Part shown: in pieces, positions 40,316 to 50,413 of the stretch | Position numbering within the stretch: position 1 is the first letter of the stretch | How the letters are laid out: every line of letters starts with the position of its first letter | From: Herminiimonas sp. | Lineage (GTDB): Bacteria > Pseudomonadota > Gammaproteobacteria > Burkholderiales > Burkholderiaceae | Assembly: GCF_030655415.1 (NCBI RefSeq) | Contig: NZ_JAURVN010000002.1 | Span: 1 to 64,000, forward strand | Length of the DNA stretch: 64,000 nt | Direction of reading: 5' to 3' | Position numbers and translations under genes: made by a program | The notes under the pieces: model-generated | The model's input: only the letters and a program-made list of their open reading frames with translations | The model's database searches: none | What the model was told of the DNA's origin: nothing

Positions 40316-41776
40316 ATGCAGTGGGAAGTCGTAATCGGTCTGGAAACGCATACGCAGTTGACGACTCAGACAAAAATTTTCAGCGGCTCGCCGACGCAAT
40401 TCGGCGCTGAGCCAAACACACAAACTTCGCCGGTCGATCTGGCATTGCCAGGCTCATTGCCGGTGATGAATCGCGGTGCAGTCGAACGCGCAATTCAATT
40501 CGGCCTGGCGATTGGTGCAACGATTGCACCGCATTCGGTGTTTGCGCGTAAAAATTATTTCTATCCTGATCTGCCTAAGGGCTATCAAATCAGCCAGATG
40601 GATTTGCCTATCGTGCAAGGCGGTCGCGTATCGTTCGCGATGGAAGTCGACGGCAAAACAGAAATCCGTTCCGTGCAATTGACACGCGCGCATCTGGAAG
40701 AAGACGCCGGCAAATCGCTGCATGAAGATTACCAAGGTATGACCGGCATCGACTTGAATCGCGCCGGCACACCGCTGCTTGAAATCGTCACAGAACCCGA
40801 CATGCGCAGCGCGGCGGAAGCGGTTGCCTACGCCAAAGCTTTGCATACACTGGTCACATGGATCGGCATTTGCGACGGCAATATGCAGGAAGGCTCATTC
40901 CGCTGCGACGCCAACGTTTCGGTACGTCCAGTTGGACAAAAAGAATACGGCACACGTTGCGAAATCAAAAACTTGAACTCCTTCCGCTTCATGGAAGATG
41001 CGATCAACTACGAAGTTCGCCGTCAAATCGAATTGATCGAAGACGGCGGCCGCGTCGTGCAAGCAACGCGCCTGTACGATCCGGATAAAAAAGAAACACG
41101 CGAAATGCGCAGCAAGGAAAACGCGCACGACTATCGTTACTTCCCCGATCCGGATTTGCCACCACTCGTCGTCAGCGCAGCATGGATGGCACGCGTACAA
41201 GCCGCTATGCCGGAATTGCCAGGCGCAATGCGTGAACGCTTTGTGCGCGATTACAGCTTGTCGGAATATGATGCAGCGATATTGACGCAATCCAAAGCAA
41301 TGGCGAATTACTTTGAAGCGGTCACGGCCATTGCAGGCAAAGAGCAAGCCAAACCAACTGCCAACTGGTTGATGGGCGACGTTGCGTCGACACTGAATCG
41401 CGAAGGCATCGAGATTGCAAATTCCCCAGTCGCAGCAGCACAACTCGCCTTGTTATTGCAACGCATCGCAGACGGCACGATCTCAAACAAGCTGGCGAAA
41501 GAAGTATTCAGCGCAATGTGGGAAGCCAAATCGGGCAGCGCAACGCTGGCAGATGAAGTGATCGAATCGAAAGGTTTGAAACAAATCTCCGATAGCGGTG
41601 CGCTGGAGAAAATTGTCGACGACGTACTCGCAGCCAATGCGAAATCCGTCGAGGAATATCGCGCCGGTAAAGAGCAGGCAATCAACGCTTTGATGGGGCA
41701 GGCGATGAAGGCCAGCAAAGGAAAGGCCAATCCAGCGCAGCTTACCGAGCTGTTGAAGAAAAAATTGATGGCTTGA
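40316..41776 (+). CDS. gatB: Glutamyl-tRNA(Gln)/aspartyl-tRNA(Asn) amidotransferase subunit B
   Basis: This 486-residue subunit phosphorylates and amidates the mischarged aminoacyl-tRNA. The cradle domain holds [13 protein letters not shown] and [27 protein letters not shown] and [10 protein letters not shown] follow, and a C-terminal YqeY-like helical tail (about 330-486) binds tRNA. An AAGGAA site precedes the ATG and a strong terminator follows the stop. Confidence 0.97.
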   Translation: MQWEVVIGLETHTQLTTQTKIFSGSPTQFGAEPNTQTSPVDLALPGSLPVMNRGAVERAIQFGLAIGATIAPHSVFARKNYFYPDLPKGYQISQMDLPIVQGGRVSFAMEVDGKTEIRSVQLTRAHLEEDAGKSLHEDYQGMTGIDLNRAGTPLLEIVTEPDMRSAAEAVAYAKALHTLVTWIGICDGNMQEGSFRCDANVSVRPVGQKEYGTRCEIKNLNSFRFMEDAINYEVRRQIELIEDGGRVVQATRLYDPDKKETREMRSKENAHDYRYFPDPDLPPLVVSAAWMARVQAAMPELPGAMRERFVRDYSLSEYDAAILTQSKAMANYFEAVTAIAGKEQAKPTANWLMGDVASTLNREGIEIANSPVAAAQLALLLQRIADGTISNKLAKEVFSAMWEAKSGSATLADEVIESKGLKQISDSGALEKIVDDVLAANAKSVEEYRAGKEQAINALMGQAMKASKGKANPAQLTELLKKKLMA

Positions 41777-41794
41777 TTAAGTAAGCCATAAACA

Positions 41795-41828
41795 AAAGCG
41801 CGCTCCGTAAAATGAGCGCGCTTTTTTT
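41795..41828 (+). terminator. Terminator after gatB
   Basis: AAAGCGCGCT (41795-41804) and AGCGCGCTTT (41815-41824) pair perfectly, and the T run extends to 41828. Confidence 0.92.
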
Positions 41829-41949
41829 ACCAAAATTTTATTCTCTTAGCGCTCTCGTTCCCAATAATGCCCATCGCCTAACGTCACACGCTCCCCGAAT
41901 CATATTAAGTCATTGCATCTTGATCTACATCGCTGCTATTTTTATCTCA

Positions 41950-42330
41950 TTAACGCGCTAAGAAGACTGGTTGAAGCAACTTAGTTCCTACCCAAAGCGG
42001 CGTGGGGGATGTGACGTCAATTCGAACAACTTCAGAAACATTGTCTCGAACAGCGAGTACTTTAACTTTCATGCCATCACGAACTAAAGAGCAACTCCCA
42101 GTTTTAAGTATTTGTTCTAGCTTTGTTTTTTCACCTTGAATAGCATGTTCAACAAATGCGCTTGCTCCATCTGCAGTGAGGCACATAAATGAACCCTGCT
42201 TTGTTACAGCATGATCTCCTGCCCTAACCTTTTGGTTAGATTGTTCAGCAAATGAATTTTCATAGCTGCAAGCGCAAATAAATATTGCGGCAGTCATGCG
42301 CGCAATGGCGCTAAAAAAGATTTTTCTCAT
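41950..42330 (-). CDS. Secreted protein of unknown function
   Basis: This 126-residue protein has a signal peptide (about 1-28, with cleavage near NSFAEQ). The mature part is mostly beta-like, with Cys at two places (FMCLT and GSCSLV) that could form a disulfide, and ends VWVGTKLL-type strands. No family is recognised. Its base composition is visibly richer in A+T than the flanking housekeeping genes, and there is no strong ribosome binding site. It could be a recently acquired or fast-evolving gene. The Cys in ICACSY also allows a lipoprotein reading, but the residue before it is poor for a lipobox. Confidence 0.6.
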   Translation of the reverse strand: MRKIFFSAIARMTAAIFICACSYENSFAEQSNQKVRAGDHAVTKQGSFMCLTADGASAFVEHAIQGEKTKLEQILKTGSCSLVRDGMKVKVLAVRDNVSEVVRIDVTSPTPLWVGTKLLQPVFLAR

Positions 42331-42425
42331 TTTTAATTTTCGCTATCCCATACACATAAATAAGCCACTTAACGGCGTAATGGCAATAGGTAAACCACAG
42401 AGAGATTTAATATAGCGCAGAACTC

Positions 42426-43040
42426 TTATCGAGCGGATGCTGTCGCTATCTCACGATAACGCTGCAGCGTCACATCGTATTTGGCGTGGACTTGCGCAAG
42501 CTCGACTTCACTGTCACTAACCCTGACGTTTAAATCACGCACGGTTTGATCCGCCCGGTCGAGTTTGTATTGCATGCCGGCTGACACCAGGCCTTTTTTC
42601 TTTTGTGCTTCGACAGTGACTTGCGCATCGATCAGGTCTTTATAGGCGACTGACAATGCTTTTTTTTGCTGGGCGATTTGATCGCTGATGACGCTGGTAT
42701 CGCGCTTGCGGGCGATGGTGATGTCTTCTTCGCTGCGGTAACGTGCAGACAAGGCGCGATCGGATTTTTTCTGTTCGTCGGCCGCAATGGCCTCAGCTTT
42801 TTTCTTGTCGTCCTGCAGCTGTTTTTCGCGTTTTTGTTCCGCAGTAAGCGGAGCGGCGATTTCTCTTTTCAGAGTGCCAGTGTTGCCGTATTCGCGTACG
42901 ATGCGATCCGCGCATTCGGGAATCGGCCGATCGGAAGTGAGCGTGCGTCCGGATGCATCCCTGCACATGAAGATGGTGGCGTGTGCACCCGACGCGATGC
43001 ATATCGAGAAGCAAAACAGTGTCTTGGCCGCACCTATCAT
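42426..43040 (-). CDS. DUF4124-like secreted coiled-coil protein
   Basis: This 204-residue protein has a signal peptide (about 1-21) and a short N-terminal domain of the DUF4124 kind (FMCRDASGRTLTSDRPIPEC, with two Cys). A long helical region (about 65-200) is rich in Lys, Glu, Gln and Ala and probably forms a coiled coil. A GGGAG site precedes the start. Such proteins are common in Betaproteobacteria and have no known function. It lies 27 bases downstream of pyrE on the same strand, so it may be read through from it. Confidence 0.75.
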   Translation of the reverse strand: MIGAAKTLFCFSICIASGAHATIFMCRDASGRTLTSDRPIPECADRIVREYGNTGTLKREIAAPLTAEQKREKQLQDDKKKAEAIAADEQKKSDRALSARYRSEEDITIARKRDTSVISDQIAQQKKALSVAYKDLIDAQVTVEAQKKKGLVSAGMQYKLDRADQTVRDLNVRVSDSEVELAQVHAKYDVTLQRYREIATASAR

Positions 43041-43067
43041 TTCACTCCCGAAATAGAACGACTGCTG

Positions 43068-43733
43068 TTATGTCACGCCGTACCTTTTGCGATAAGCAGC
43101 AACGGCATCCTTGTATTGCGCCTGTACGGAATCAGCTCCGGCATTCGACAGGTATTCAAACAAATCCGACAAATTGCCTATCGATACCACCGGCATATCG
43201 TAGGCCTTGCTTACTTCCTGCACCGCTGAATGCGCAGACAATGCATCGTCTGCACCAGAACGTTCCATCCTATCCAGCGCAATCAATACTGCACACGGCG
43301 TGGCACCTGCAGCGCGTATCATGTCGACCGATTCGCGCACTGAAGTACCTGCGGAAATCACATCGTCAATGATGACTACGCGTCCCTGCAATTTGGCGCC
43401 GACCATCGTGCCGCCTTCGCCGTGATCCTTTGCTTCTTTGCGGTTAAAAGCAAACGACACGTCACGGCCTTTGTTCGCCAGCGCCACTGCGGTCGCCGAA
43501 GCGAGCGTGATGCCTTTGTATGCCGGCCCAAACAACATGTCGAATTCGATACCCGAATCGATCAGCGTCTGCGCATAAAACTCTGCCAGGTGCGCCAGCG
43601 TGCCGCCCTGGTTGAACAAGCCTGCATTAAAAAAATAGGGCGAGGTGCGACCGGCCTTGGTAACAAATTCGCCGAAACGCAATACGCCGGTATCAACCGA
43701 AAACTTGATGAATTCTTGCCGTAAATTGTTCAA
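43068..43733 (-). CDS. pyrE: Orotate phosphoribosyltransferase
   Basis: This 221-residue enzyme converts orotate and PRPP to orotidine 5'-monophosphate in pyrimidine synthesis. The N-terminal hood is typical ([19 protein letters not shown]), and [10 protein letters not shown] and the PRPP motif [17 protein letters not shown] are present. It is divergent from xthA with a 176-base gap. Confidence 0.97.
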   Translation of the reverse strand: MNNLRQEFIKFSVDTGVLRFGEFVTKAGRTSPYFFNAGLFNQGGTLAHLAEFYAQTLIDSGIEFDMLFGPAYKGITLASATAVALANKGRDVSFAFNRKEAKDHGEGGTMVGAKLQGRVVIIDDVISAGTSVRESVDMIRAAGATPCAVLIALDRMERSGADDALSAHSAVQEVSKAYDMPVVSIGNLSDLFEYLSNAGADSVQAQYKDAVAAYRKRYGVT

Positions 43734-43909
43734 AGCAACTCCATAACGGATAAAAGTGACGAAAATTGTCGCAATTTAAGCGACTAAGGCCACATTTTAA
43801 ATCGTTATCGGAACTACATGCCGGTAAATGCAAAGGGCATGCCTGACCGCCTGCAGACCAACAGCATTGAATCGGTTATCCTGAGCGCCTCATTTTTTAA
43901 ACCACTGCC

Positions 43910-44689
43910 ATGTTAAAAATTATCTCTGCCAATCTGAATGGCATACGCTCCGCCGCTAGAAAAGGTTTCTTCCCGTGGATGGCGAAACACAATGCGGATT
44001 TTGTCTGCGTACAGGAATTGAAGGCGCAAGCCACTGACATGACACCGGAGTTTTTGACGCCGGAAGGCTACTTCGGCTACTTCCACTACGCCGAGAAAAA
44101 AGGTTACTCGGGCGCTGGCGTGTATTGCAAAACCAAACCGGACAATGTGCAAATTGGTTTTGGCTGTAGCGAGTTCGATGCCGAAGGCCGCTATGTGCAA
44201 TGCGACTTCGGCAACCTGAGCGTGATCTCGGTTTATTGCCCATCCGGTTCGTCTAGCGAAGAACGGCAACAGGCGAAGTTCCGTTTCATGGATTTGTTCC
44301 TGCCGCATTTGATGACCTTGAAAGCGCTAGGCCGCGAATTTGTTATCTGCGGCGACTGGAATATTGCGCACAACGAAATCGACTTGAAAAACTACAAGGG
44401 CAACAAGAAGAATTCCGGCTTCCTGCCAGAGGAACGTGCGTGGCTGACGCGTGTACTGGACGAAGTCGAACTGGTGGATGCATATCGCCACCTGCATCCG
44501 ACCACTACGGAGGAATCCTATACATGGTGGAGCAATCGCGGTCAGGCGTGGGCCAAGAACGTGGGCTGGCGTATCGATTATCAAATTGCGACACACGCAT
44601 TTGCCAAAACAGCACAGACTGCTTCGATTTATAAAGATGAACGCTTCAGCGACCATGCGCCGCTGATCGTTGATTACGACTGGAAATAG
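43910..44689 (+). CDS. xthA: Exodeoxyribonuclease III
   Basis: This 259-residue AP endonuclease and 3' exonuclease acts in base-excision repair. The metal and catalytic residues are in SANLNGIRSAARKGF, VQELKAQ, ICGDWNIAHNEIDLKN and FSDHAPLIVDY. The size and the C-terminal SDHAPLIVDY match the ExoA/XthA family. It is monocistronic, with a perfect hairpin soon after the stop. Confidence 0.96.
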   Translation: MLKIISANLNGIRSAARKGFFPWMAKHNADFVCVQELKAQATDMTPEFLTPEGYFGYFHYAEKKGYSGAGVYCKTKPDNVQIGFGCSEFDAEGRYVQCDFGNLSVISVYCPSGSSSEERQQAKFRFMDLFLPHLMTLKALGREFVICGDWNIAHNEIDLKNYKGNKKNSGFLPEERAWLTRVLDEVELVDAYRHLHPTTTEESYTWWSNRGQAWAKNVGWRIDYQIATHAFAKTAQTASIYKDERFSDHAPLIVDYDWK

Positions 44690-44697
44690 TATTGCTG

Positions 44698-44725
44698 TGA
44701 CCGAGCAGCGCGTGCTGCTCGGTCA
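44698..44725 (+). terminator. Hairpin after xthA (possible terminator)
   Basis: TGACCGAGCAGC (44698-44709) and GCTGCTCGGTCA (44714-44725) form a perfect 12-base-pair stem with loop GCGT. There is no T run after it, so it may slow or protect RNA ends and not terminate on its own. Confidence 0.45.
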
Positions 44726-44757
44726 GCGGCACTATAGCAACACCACTTTTCACGAAG

Positions 44758-44780
44758 CCGTCATAAAGCGTTTTTATAAT
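44758..44780 (+). promoter_or_regulatory. Candidate Pho-box half site and -10 box before the PhoX-like gene
   Basis: CCGTCAT (44758-44764) resembles one half of a Pho box (CTGTCAT) and is followed by AT-rich sequence and a perfect TATAAT (44775-44780). The second half site is poor. The TATAAT is the stronger part of this call. Confidence 0.3.
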
Positions 44781-44863
44781 TCCTTAGCCGCAGGAAAGCA
44801 CGACACCATTTATTTCAGGTTTTGCGGTCACACGCGCGCAACTCACCTTATCCTGGAAAAAAC

Positions 44864-46825
44864 ATGTCAGCTCACACTTCGCTTTCTCGCCGCCAAACAC
44901 TCAAATTTCTAGCCAGCGCACCGTTATTGCCGTTGGGCGCCTCGTCTGCGCTGCTCGCTGCTTGCGGCGTCACAAAACAATCCACGTCGGCAGAATACGT
45001 ATCGACCAGTTTTACCGCGATGGCCGCACCAACGCTGGCTGATGCTGCTGCGATGGCGACGACGTCCGTCGGATCGACACTCAATGTTCATTACGCCGAT
45101 CGCAGCACACAACATTACAAACTGGCGTATCAACCCTTCTTCATCACCGGCGCACAAGTACCGGATGGCAAAGGCGGCACGATATTGAGCGGTGGCTATT
45201 TCGACATACATAACAAGCCGATCATCGACAAATCGGTTGCAGGCAAGGAGCGTCAATTCTTTTCCGATTCACCGGACGGCACATCGTTGTTATCAATACC
45301 AAATCCGACAGTGACAGGCATCAAAGGTAAAGCAGTTTTCGCCGTCGTCCAGTTTGAATATCTAACGCGCGATCAACTTGGTGCCGCGACTGACAAAAAC
45401 AACGCCTACGGTACGTTGCCGTCGCCAATCGCTGTATTAACGCTGGATCAAGATCAACAGACCGGCAAACTCAGCTTGGTCAAATATCACAACGTCGATA
45501 CATCCACCGCGCACGGCTTGTGGATCACGTGCGGCTCCAGCCTGTCGCCATGGAACACCCATTTATCCAGCGAGGAATACGAACCGGATGCGCAGTTCAT
45601 CTCCGAAAATAATTTCTTCAAAAAATACAGCAAAAATTTGTTTGGCGATGAAAGCAAAGCCAACCCTTATCACTACGGCCATCTGCCTGAAGTCACAATA
45701 AATCCAGACGGCAGTGGCACTATCAAAAAACACTATTGCCTAGGCCGCATCTCGCACGAGTTGATACAAGTGATGCCAGACAATCGCACCGTATTGATGG
45801 GTGACGATTACACCAATGGCGGCTTCTTCATGTTCGTCGCAGATAGAGAAAAAGATTTGTCCGCCGGCACCTTATATGTCGCAAAAGTTGGCGCAGGTTT
45901 TTCAGTCGATATCTCCGCATTAGGCGCAACACTAAGCTGGATCAAACTGGGGCATGCAACCAGTGCCGAAATCGAAAAGCTGGCCGACACCTTGAAGCCT
46001 GGCGACATTATGACCAGCGTGAAAACCGATCCGCTCGACACAAGCTACACCAAAATTTTTGCCGATGGCATTGCCAATTGGATCAAGCTAAAACCAGGCA
46101 TGGAGAAAGCCGCCGCTTTTCTCGAAACACATCGCTACGCGAATCTGGTCGGCGCCAGCATGGGTTTCACCAAGATGGAAGGCACGACAGTCAACATCAA
46201 GGACAAGATCGCGTATTCGGCGCTGCAGAACATTCAGAACTCGATGGTCAAAAATGATCCGGCATGGCGCGCATCAACGGGCATTACGATCAACAAAGCA
46301 ATCGTAGCTGGCGGCGTATTCGCGCACAATCTGGACGGTGATCAAAAGGATACCAGCGACGGCGCGATCAAGAGCGAATGGGTACCGATCAAAACCAAGG
46401 CCTTGCTGATAGGCGAAGACATTCCCGCCGACGCACTAGGCAATCTTGCCAATCCAGAAAAAATTGCGAACCCCGACAACCTGAAATTCTCAGAAAAAAT
46501 GCGTACGCTATTCATAGGTGAAGACAGCAGCACACATGTGAATAATTTTTTGTGGGCCTACAACGTCGACACGAAAAAATTGTCGCGCATCATGGCTATG
46601 CCGGCTGGCGCGGAAGCTACGGGCCTGCATGTTGCCGATGAAATCAATGGATGGACTTACATCACGAGTAATTTTCAACATGCTGGCGACTGGAGTGGGA
46701 AATTGCACGGCAAGGTGAAAGACACTCTCGACCCGCTGATCAAGGCTAATTACAACGATAGATTCGGTGCGGCCGTGGGTTATCTGACTGCAGAAGCAAC
46801 ACAGTTCACTTTATCTAAAAAATAA
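44864..46825 (+). CDS. PhoX-like (DUF839) Tat-exported phosphatase
   Basis: This 653-residue protein begins with a twin-arginine signal (SRRQTLKFLASAPLLPLG) containing R9-R10, followed by a lipobox-like LAAC (C33). The body is a beta-propeller-like PhoX/DUF839 domain with GDDYTNGGFFMFVADREKD, CLGRISHELIQVMPD and PYHYGHLPEVTINPDG. PhoX enzymes are calcium/iron phosphatases released under phosphate limitation; the metal ligands were not individually confirmed, so activity is inferred. A GGAA site precedes ATG 44864. A terminator follows. Confidence 0.78.
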   Translation: MSAHTSLSRRQTLKFLASAPLLPLGASSALLAACGVTKQSTSAEYVSTSFTAMAAPTLADAAAMATTSVGSTLNVHYADRSTQHYKLAYQPFFITGAQVPDGKGGTILSGGYFDIHNKPIIDKSVAGKERQFFSDSPDGTSLLSIPNPTVTGIKGKAVFAVVQFEYLTRDQLGAATDKNNAYGTLPSPIAVLTLDQDQQTGKLSLVKYHNVDTSTAHGLWITCGSSLSPWNTHLSSEEYEPDAQFISENNFFKKYSKNLFGDESKANPYHYGHLPEVTINPDGSGTIKKHYCLGRISHELIQVMPDNRTVLMGDDYTNGGFFMFVADREKDLSAGTLYVAKVGAGFSVDISALGATLSWIKLGHATSAEIEKLADTLKPGDIMTSVKTDPLDTSYTKIFADGIANWIKLKPGMEKAAAFLETHRYANLVGASMGFTKMEGTTVNIKDKIAYSALQNIQNSMVKNDPAWRASTGITINKAIVAGGVFAHNLDGDQKDTSDGAIKSEWVPIKTKALLIGEDIPADALGNLANPEKIANPDNLKFSEKMRTLFIGEDSSTHVNNFLWAYNVDTKKLSRIMAMPAGAEATGLHVADEINGWTYITSNFQHAGDWSGKLHGKVKDTLDPLIKANYNDRFGAAVGYLTAEATQFTLSKK

Positions 46826-46891
46826 TCGGCAAGAAATTGCGGAAGTTTTGGATAGACGAACTTATCGATCTGAGATTCCACCCTGATAATG

Positions 46892-46920
46892 AAAGCGGAG
46901 CCACGACTCCGCTTTTATTT
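46892..46920 (+). terminator. Terminator after the PhoX-like gene
   Basis: AAAGCGGAG (46892-46900) and CTCCGCTTT (46907-46915) pair perfectly with a six-base loop, followed by TATTTT. Confidence 0.85.
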
Positions 46921-47023
46921 TGCTCGTGCCGGGCGACAGATTCTAAAATCGACTGCGCGCAGATGTCGCTAACGCTTTACAATCCAGTCCTGAGTCAGTC
47001 TGCTGTATCCGCATCTACATCCC

Positions 47024-48178
47024 ATGCCTAACGAATCTTCATTGCCAGTAACCTCACGCTTCTCGCGCTTTCATTCCATCGCCACACCCTTTCTTTTTAT
47101 TTTGCTCGGTGTGATCTATGCATCGTGGGCGGCGCGCATTCCGGCGATACGTGATGCCTTGCAATTGAGCCCTTCGCAATTGGGTATCGTATTGTTGGGT
47201 GGTGGCTTTGGCGCAGTGGGATCATTTCCATTAGCAGCATGGATGGTGAACAAATTCGGTGGCCGTCGCGCCGCCTGGTATTCAGGCTTGGGTTTGATCA
47301 TCGTTTTGCCAAGTCTGGCGCTTGCACCAAGCATGCTGTGGCTTGCCATCGTGGCGATTGGCCTGGGCGCAGGGTCAGGTTGCTTTGATGTCGCGATCAA
47401 TGCAATCGGCACTGCGCACGAAAAAGCGGCAGGACGTTCGACCATGTCGACCTTGCATGCATGGTTCAGCCTCGGGGCAGTGTGCGGTGCGCTACTTGGC
47501 AGCGCGATGGCCGGCTTCGCGATTACGCCACTGATGCATTTCAGTATTGCATCGCTGCTTTTATTGCTCCCTTTGTATGTCGCTTATCAAGCGCTGCCAC
47601 CTGATCAGATCGTGCATGCAGAAAGCAAGGCCTTGTTCGCCGTCGCGCACGGCCCGCTGGTCGCACTCGGCATCATCGGTTTTTGCGGAGCGGTGGCTGA
47701 AGGTTCGATTGCGGACTGGAGCGGCGTCTTCATGAAAGATGAAATGAGCGCGCACGATGGTGTCGCGCCTTTGGCCTACGCCGGCTTTGCAGCATTGATG
47801 TTGTTGGCGCGCTTGGTGTGCGATCGCCTGAAGGATAGATTCGGCGCGCGCAATGTCGTGGCTTGCGGCGCACTCTTCGCGGCATTCGGCATCTTCATCG
47901 CCATTGCTGCTTTGAGTATTCCAATCACGCTGATCGGCTTCGCGCTAGCCGGTGCTGGTTTTGCTGCGGTGTTTCCATTCGTCTTCAGCGCGGCCGGTCG
48001 TCACGGCTCAACTGCGTTGGCCGCGGTCGCAACTTTTAGTTACAGCGGTGGTTTGATCGGGCCGCCAGTGATCGGTTTTCTGGCGCAAGGCTGGGGCATG
48101 CAGGTCGCGATTGGATTGATAGGCGCGATGGCGATTGCAATTGCGATTACAGCCAGTCGGGCACGCTGGCTGGAGTAA
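47024..48178 (+). CDS. MFS transporter
   Basis: This 384-residue membrane protein has about 12 helices. Between helices 2 and 3 it has the loop MVNKFGGRRAAW, which is the MFS motif with Gly and Arg pair. FAERxxLV-type drug-efflux motifs are absent. It resembles the FucP/YbjJ-like group of carriers (YASWAARIPAIRDALQLSPSQLGIVLLGGG-type N-terminus). The substrate is unknown. It is convergent with the MOT1-type transporter, with six bases between stops. Confidence 0.82.
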   Translation: MPNESSLPVTSRFSRFHSIATPFLFILLGVIYASWAARIPAIRDALQLSPSQLGIVLLGGGFGAVGSFPLAAWMVNKFGGRRAAWYSGLGLIIVLPSLALAPSMLWLAIVAIGLGAGSGCFDVAINAIGTAHEKAAGRSTMSTLHAWFSLGAVCGALLGSAMAGFAITPLMHFSIASLLLLLPLYVAYQALPPDQIVHAESKALFAVAHGPLVALGIIGFCGAVAEGSIADWSGVFMKDEMSAHDGVAPLAYAGFAALMLLARLVCDRLKDRFGARNVVACGALFAAFGIFIAIAALSIPITLIGFALAGAGFAAVFPFVFSAAGRHGSTALAAVATFSYSGGLIGPPVIGFLAQGWGMQVAIGLIGAMAIAIAITASRARWLE

Positions 48179-48184
48179 CAGACG

Positions 48185-49357
48185 TTACATCTTCAGCCAG
48201 CCGCGCTGATGTGCGTGATGCAATGCAATGCCGACCACAAATCCGGCACCTACATTCCACATGCAAAGTGCAGCGGTCAACAATACAACTGCGCGTGCGC
48301 ATCTATCCGTTGGAAAAGCGCTGCAACCAAGTGCCAATTGCGCGCCGGTTAAAAATAAAATCACACCCAATACAGCAGCAGGGAAAAGTTTGAACAACAG
48401 GTCGACAGAATCGCTGAAGAAAAAGGCCAGCACCAGCAACACCCCACCCAGAATCACGACTGAGCCGCCAGTTCTGGCACCGAATGCAATATGCCCCGCC
48501 ATGCCGCCCGCGCCATGACACATGGGCACGCCGCCTACCGACGCGCCAAACAAATTCATGATGCCGGTCGAAATTGAGATGCCACCTTCCGTCACTTTAC
48601 GTTGCGGGAACAGGCGGTTGTTTTCTTCCTTGATAGCGATCACGGCATTACCCAAGGTCAGCGGCAATTGCGGCAATGCGAGCAACACGGCGCCGACAAA
48701 GAATTGGTTCAAGGACAGTTCGCTGAACGCAAACGTCGGCGTATGAAACGCAATGCCTGTTTTCGATATTGCATCCAGCAGCACAGGATTTTGTATTGCA
48801 CCAACCAATGCACCGAAGCTCAGTAATACAAACATCGCCGGGATTTTTTTATTTCCCATCAACAGCAGGGTGCCAGCGCCGGCGATGACTGCAATTAACC
48901 AGTCACTTTGCATCATGCGTATGCCTTGCAGCATGAAGCCGAAACCCAAACCGAACACGATGCCTATCACTACTGCCGGCGGCACCATCTTCGCCAAGCG
49001 CGTAGCAAGTCCGGTCAAGCCGAGGAACAGCCATGCAATGCCGGTGACCAGCGCGGCGCTATACACAGCTGCTGGTGTAACGATGGCGGTTTGTACTGCC
49101 TGCAATGCCGCGACAGCACCAATTGCTTTCATGGGCTGCACAGGAATCGGCGTCTTGTAATACAAACCCGTCACCAGCATCGCCATACCAAACGCAAACA
49201 GCACGCCGAATGGATCCATCTTTAGCACGCCTATGTAAGCGGCAATAAACGGGATCAAGGTACCGAGATCGCCAAACGCACCGGCCCACTCCATGCGGTC
49301 ATAGCGATTGCCGCTGGGTGTTGCTGGTTCAGGAAGAGGATGACTAGCTTCGCTCAC
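48185..49357 (-). CDS. MOT1-type putative sulfate/molybdate transporter
   Basis: This 390-residue membrane protein has about ten helices. It carries the two signature segments of the MOT1 family: PIPVQPMKAIGAVAA (about 70-84) and GVPMCHGAGGMAGHIAFGAR (about 275-294). It lacks the STAS domain of sulfate permeases, as MOT1 proteins do. Plant MOT1 carries molybdate; the substrate here is inferred from family only. It lies 19 bases downstream of the DUF6352-like gene and is probably co-transcribed with it. Confidence 0.82.
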   Translation of the reverse strand: MSEASHPLPEPATPSGNRYDRMEWAGAFGDLGTLIPFIAAYIGVLKMDPFGVLFAFGMAMLVTGLYYKTPIPVQPMKAIGAVAALQAVQTAIVTPAAVYSAALVTGIAWLFLGLTGLATRLAKMVPPAVVIGIVFGLGFGFMLQGIRMMQSDWLIAVIAGAGTLLLMGNKKIPAMFVLLSFGALVGAIQNPVLLDAISKTGIAFHTPTFAFSELSLNQFFVGAVLLALPQLPLTLGNAVIAIKEENNRLFPQRKVTEGGISISTGIMNLFGASVGGVPMCHGAGGMAGHIAFGARTGGSVVILGGVLLVLAFFFSDSVDLLFKLFPAAVLGVILFLTGAQLALGCSAFPTDRCARAVVLLTAALCMWNVGAGFVVGIALHHAHQRGWLKM

Positions 49358-49376
49358 GATTTTCCAAAAAATGGAT

Positions 49377-50399
49377 TCAAGAAATCGACGCTAGCGGCAA
49401 ATTCAACAAGAGGTTTTGCGGCTTGATGCGCAATACATCTGAAGTGTTCATCGCACATGCAAGATAAACCGAGCGACCGGCCACATCGGACCGCACTACT
49501 GAGGGATCGACAAAATCCAGCTGGAACAATGACAAGATACGGCGATTGCGCGCCTCGTCCAATTCAACGCCGGCATATAGATCATTCAAGATACCGGTCG
49601 CTTCTGCATCCAGGCCGATATGCCAGGCCCAGTGCTTGGCTTCAATAGAACGCAGCGGTCTGACCACCACGGCAACGCTGTAAAAATGAGCTATCCATTT
49701 TTCAATTACGCGGCAGAACGCGATCAATGCAGCGCGATTGTAAGAAAAACTGACGACAGTATCGTGACGTTCATTGCGCGCCCAATACGTTTCTGCATTC
49801 TCTTGATCGATGACATCGAGTTCAACACGACGCGGTTTGGTATTCGCTTCAATGAGCAATCTGCCAATATCGCCGTAGTTGCCGCCAGTCGCGTGCAGAT
49901 CTACTGTTGCGGCGTCGGCCAGCATGACGGCGCCTTCTTCGATGGCGACTTTTTGCGGGCGGAAAAATAATTCAGCAGCCCGAACTTGCAAAGGCTCTTC
50001 CGTATTTTCCAGCATGCCGTGCACAATAATCTGTACTAACTGATCAATGAAAACCGGCGGTACGGTGACAGTTCCCGCGCGAAAAATATCGAGATAAGCT
50101 GCCTCCAGCGAAGTCGCGGCAAGCAGGCGATCACGCCACGCCAGTAACACGCGATAGTTATCGCGCGCATCGGCATCGTCAAATTTCGCAAGCTCGTTCT
50201 CGCTTACCGCACGGCGTGGCTCTGCCAATAGAGCCGCATGTAAAGCCAATTCATGCGCGCAAGATTCGGCGACAGGCGCCACTTCAGGTCTATGCCACCA
50301 TGCACGCAACAATTCATCAGTCAGTACGAGACGACCGTCAGCATCGCGTTGCGTGAGAGTGAAACCAGAATGAGGCCAGAAGTCGCTTGATGTCGGCAT
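49377..50399 (-). CDS. DUF6352-like protein of unknown function
   Basis: This 340-residue soluble protein has no signal peptide or membrane helix. Conserved-looking segments are the N-terminal SDFWPHSGFTLTQRDADGRL, FDDADARDNYRVLLAWRDRL and the C-terminal IKPQNLLLNLPL. I recall similar proteins in Betaproteobacteria annotated as DUF6352; this assignment is from memory. It stands between the truncated rlmI (14 bases upstream) and the MOT1-type gene, and may share a transcript and a role with the latter. Confidence 0.6.
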   Translation of the reverse strand: MPTSSDFWPHSGFTLTQRDADGRLVLTDELLRAWWHRPEVAPVAESCAHELALHAALLAEPRRAVSENELAKFDDADARDNYRVLLAWRDRLLAATSLEAAYLDIFRAGTVTVPPVFIDQLVQIIVHGMLENTEEPLQVRAAELFFRPQKVAIEEGAVMLADAATVDLHATGGNYGDIGRLLIEANTKPRRVELDVIDQENAETYWARNERHDTVVSFSYNRAALIAFCRVIEKWIAHFYSVAVVVRPLRSIEAKHWAWHIGLDAEATGILNDLYAGVELDEARNRRILSLFQLDFVDPSVVRSDVAGRSVYLACAMNTSDVLRIKPQNLLLNLPLASIS

Positions 50400-50413
50400 T
50401 GTGTGAGATGGAT

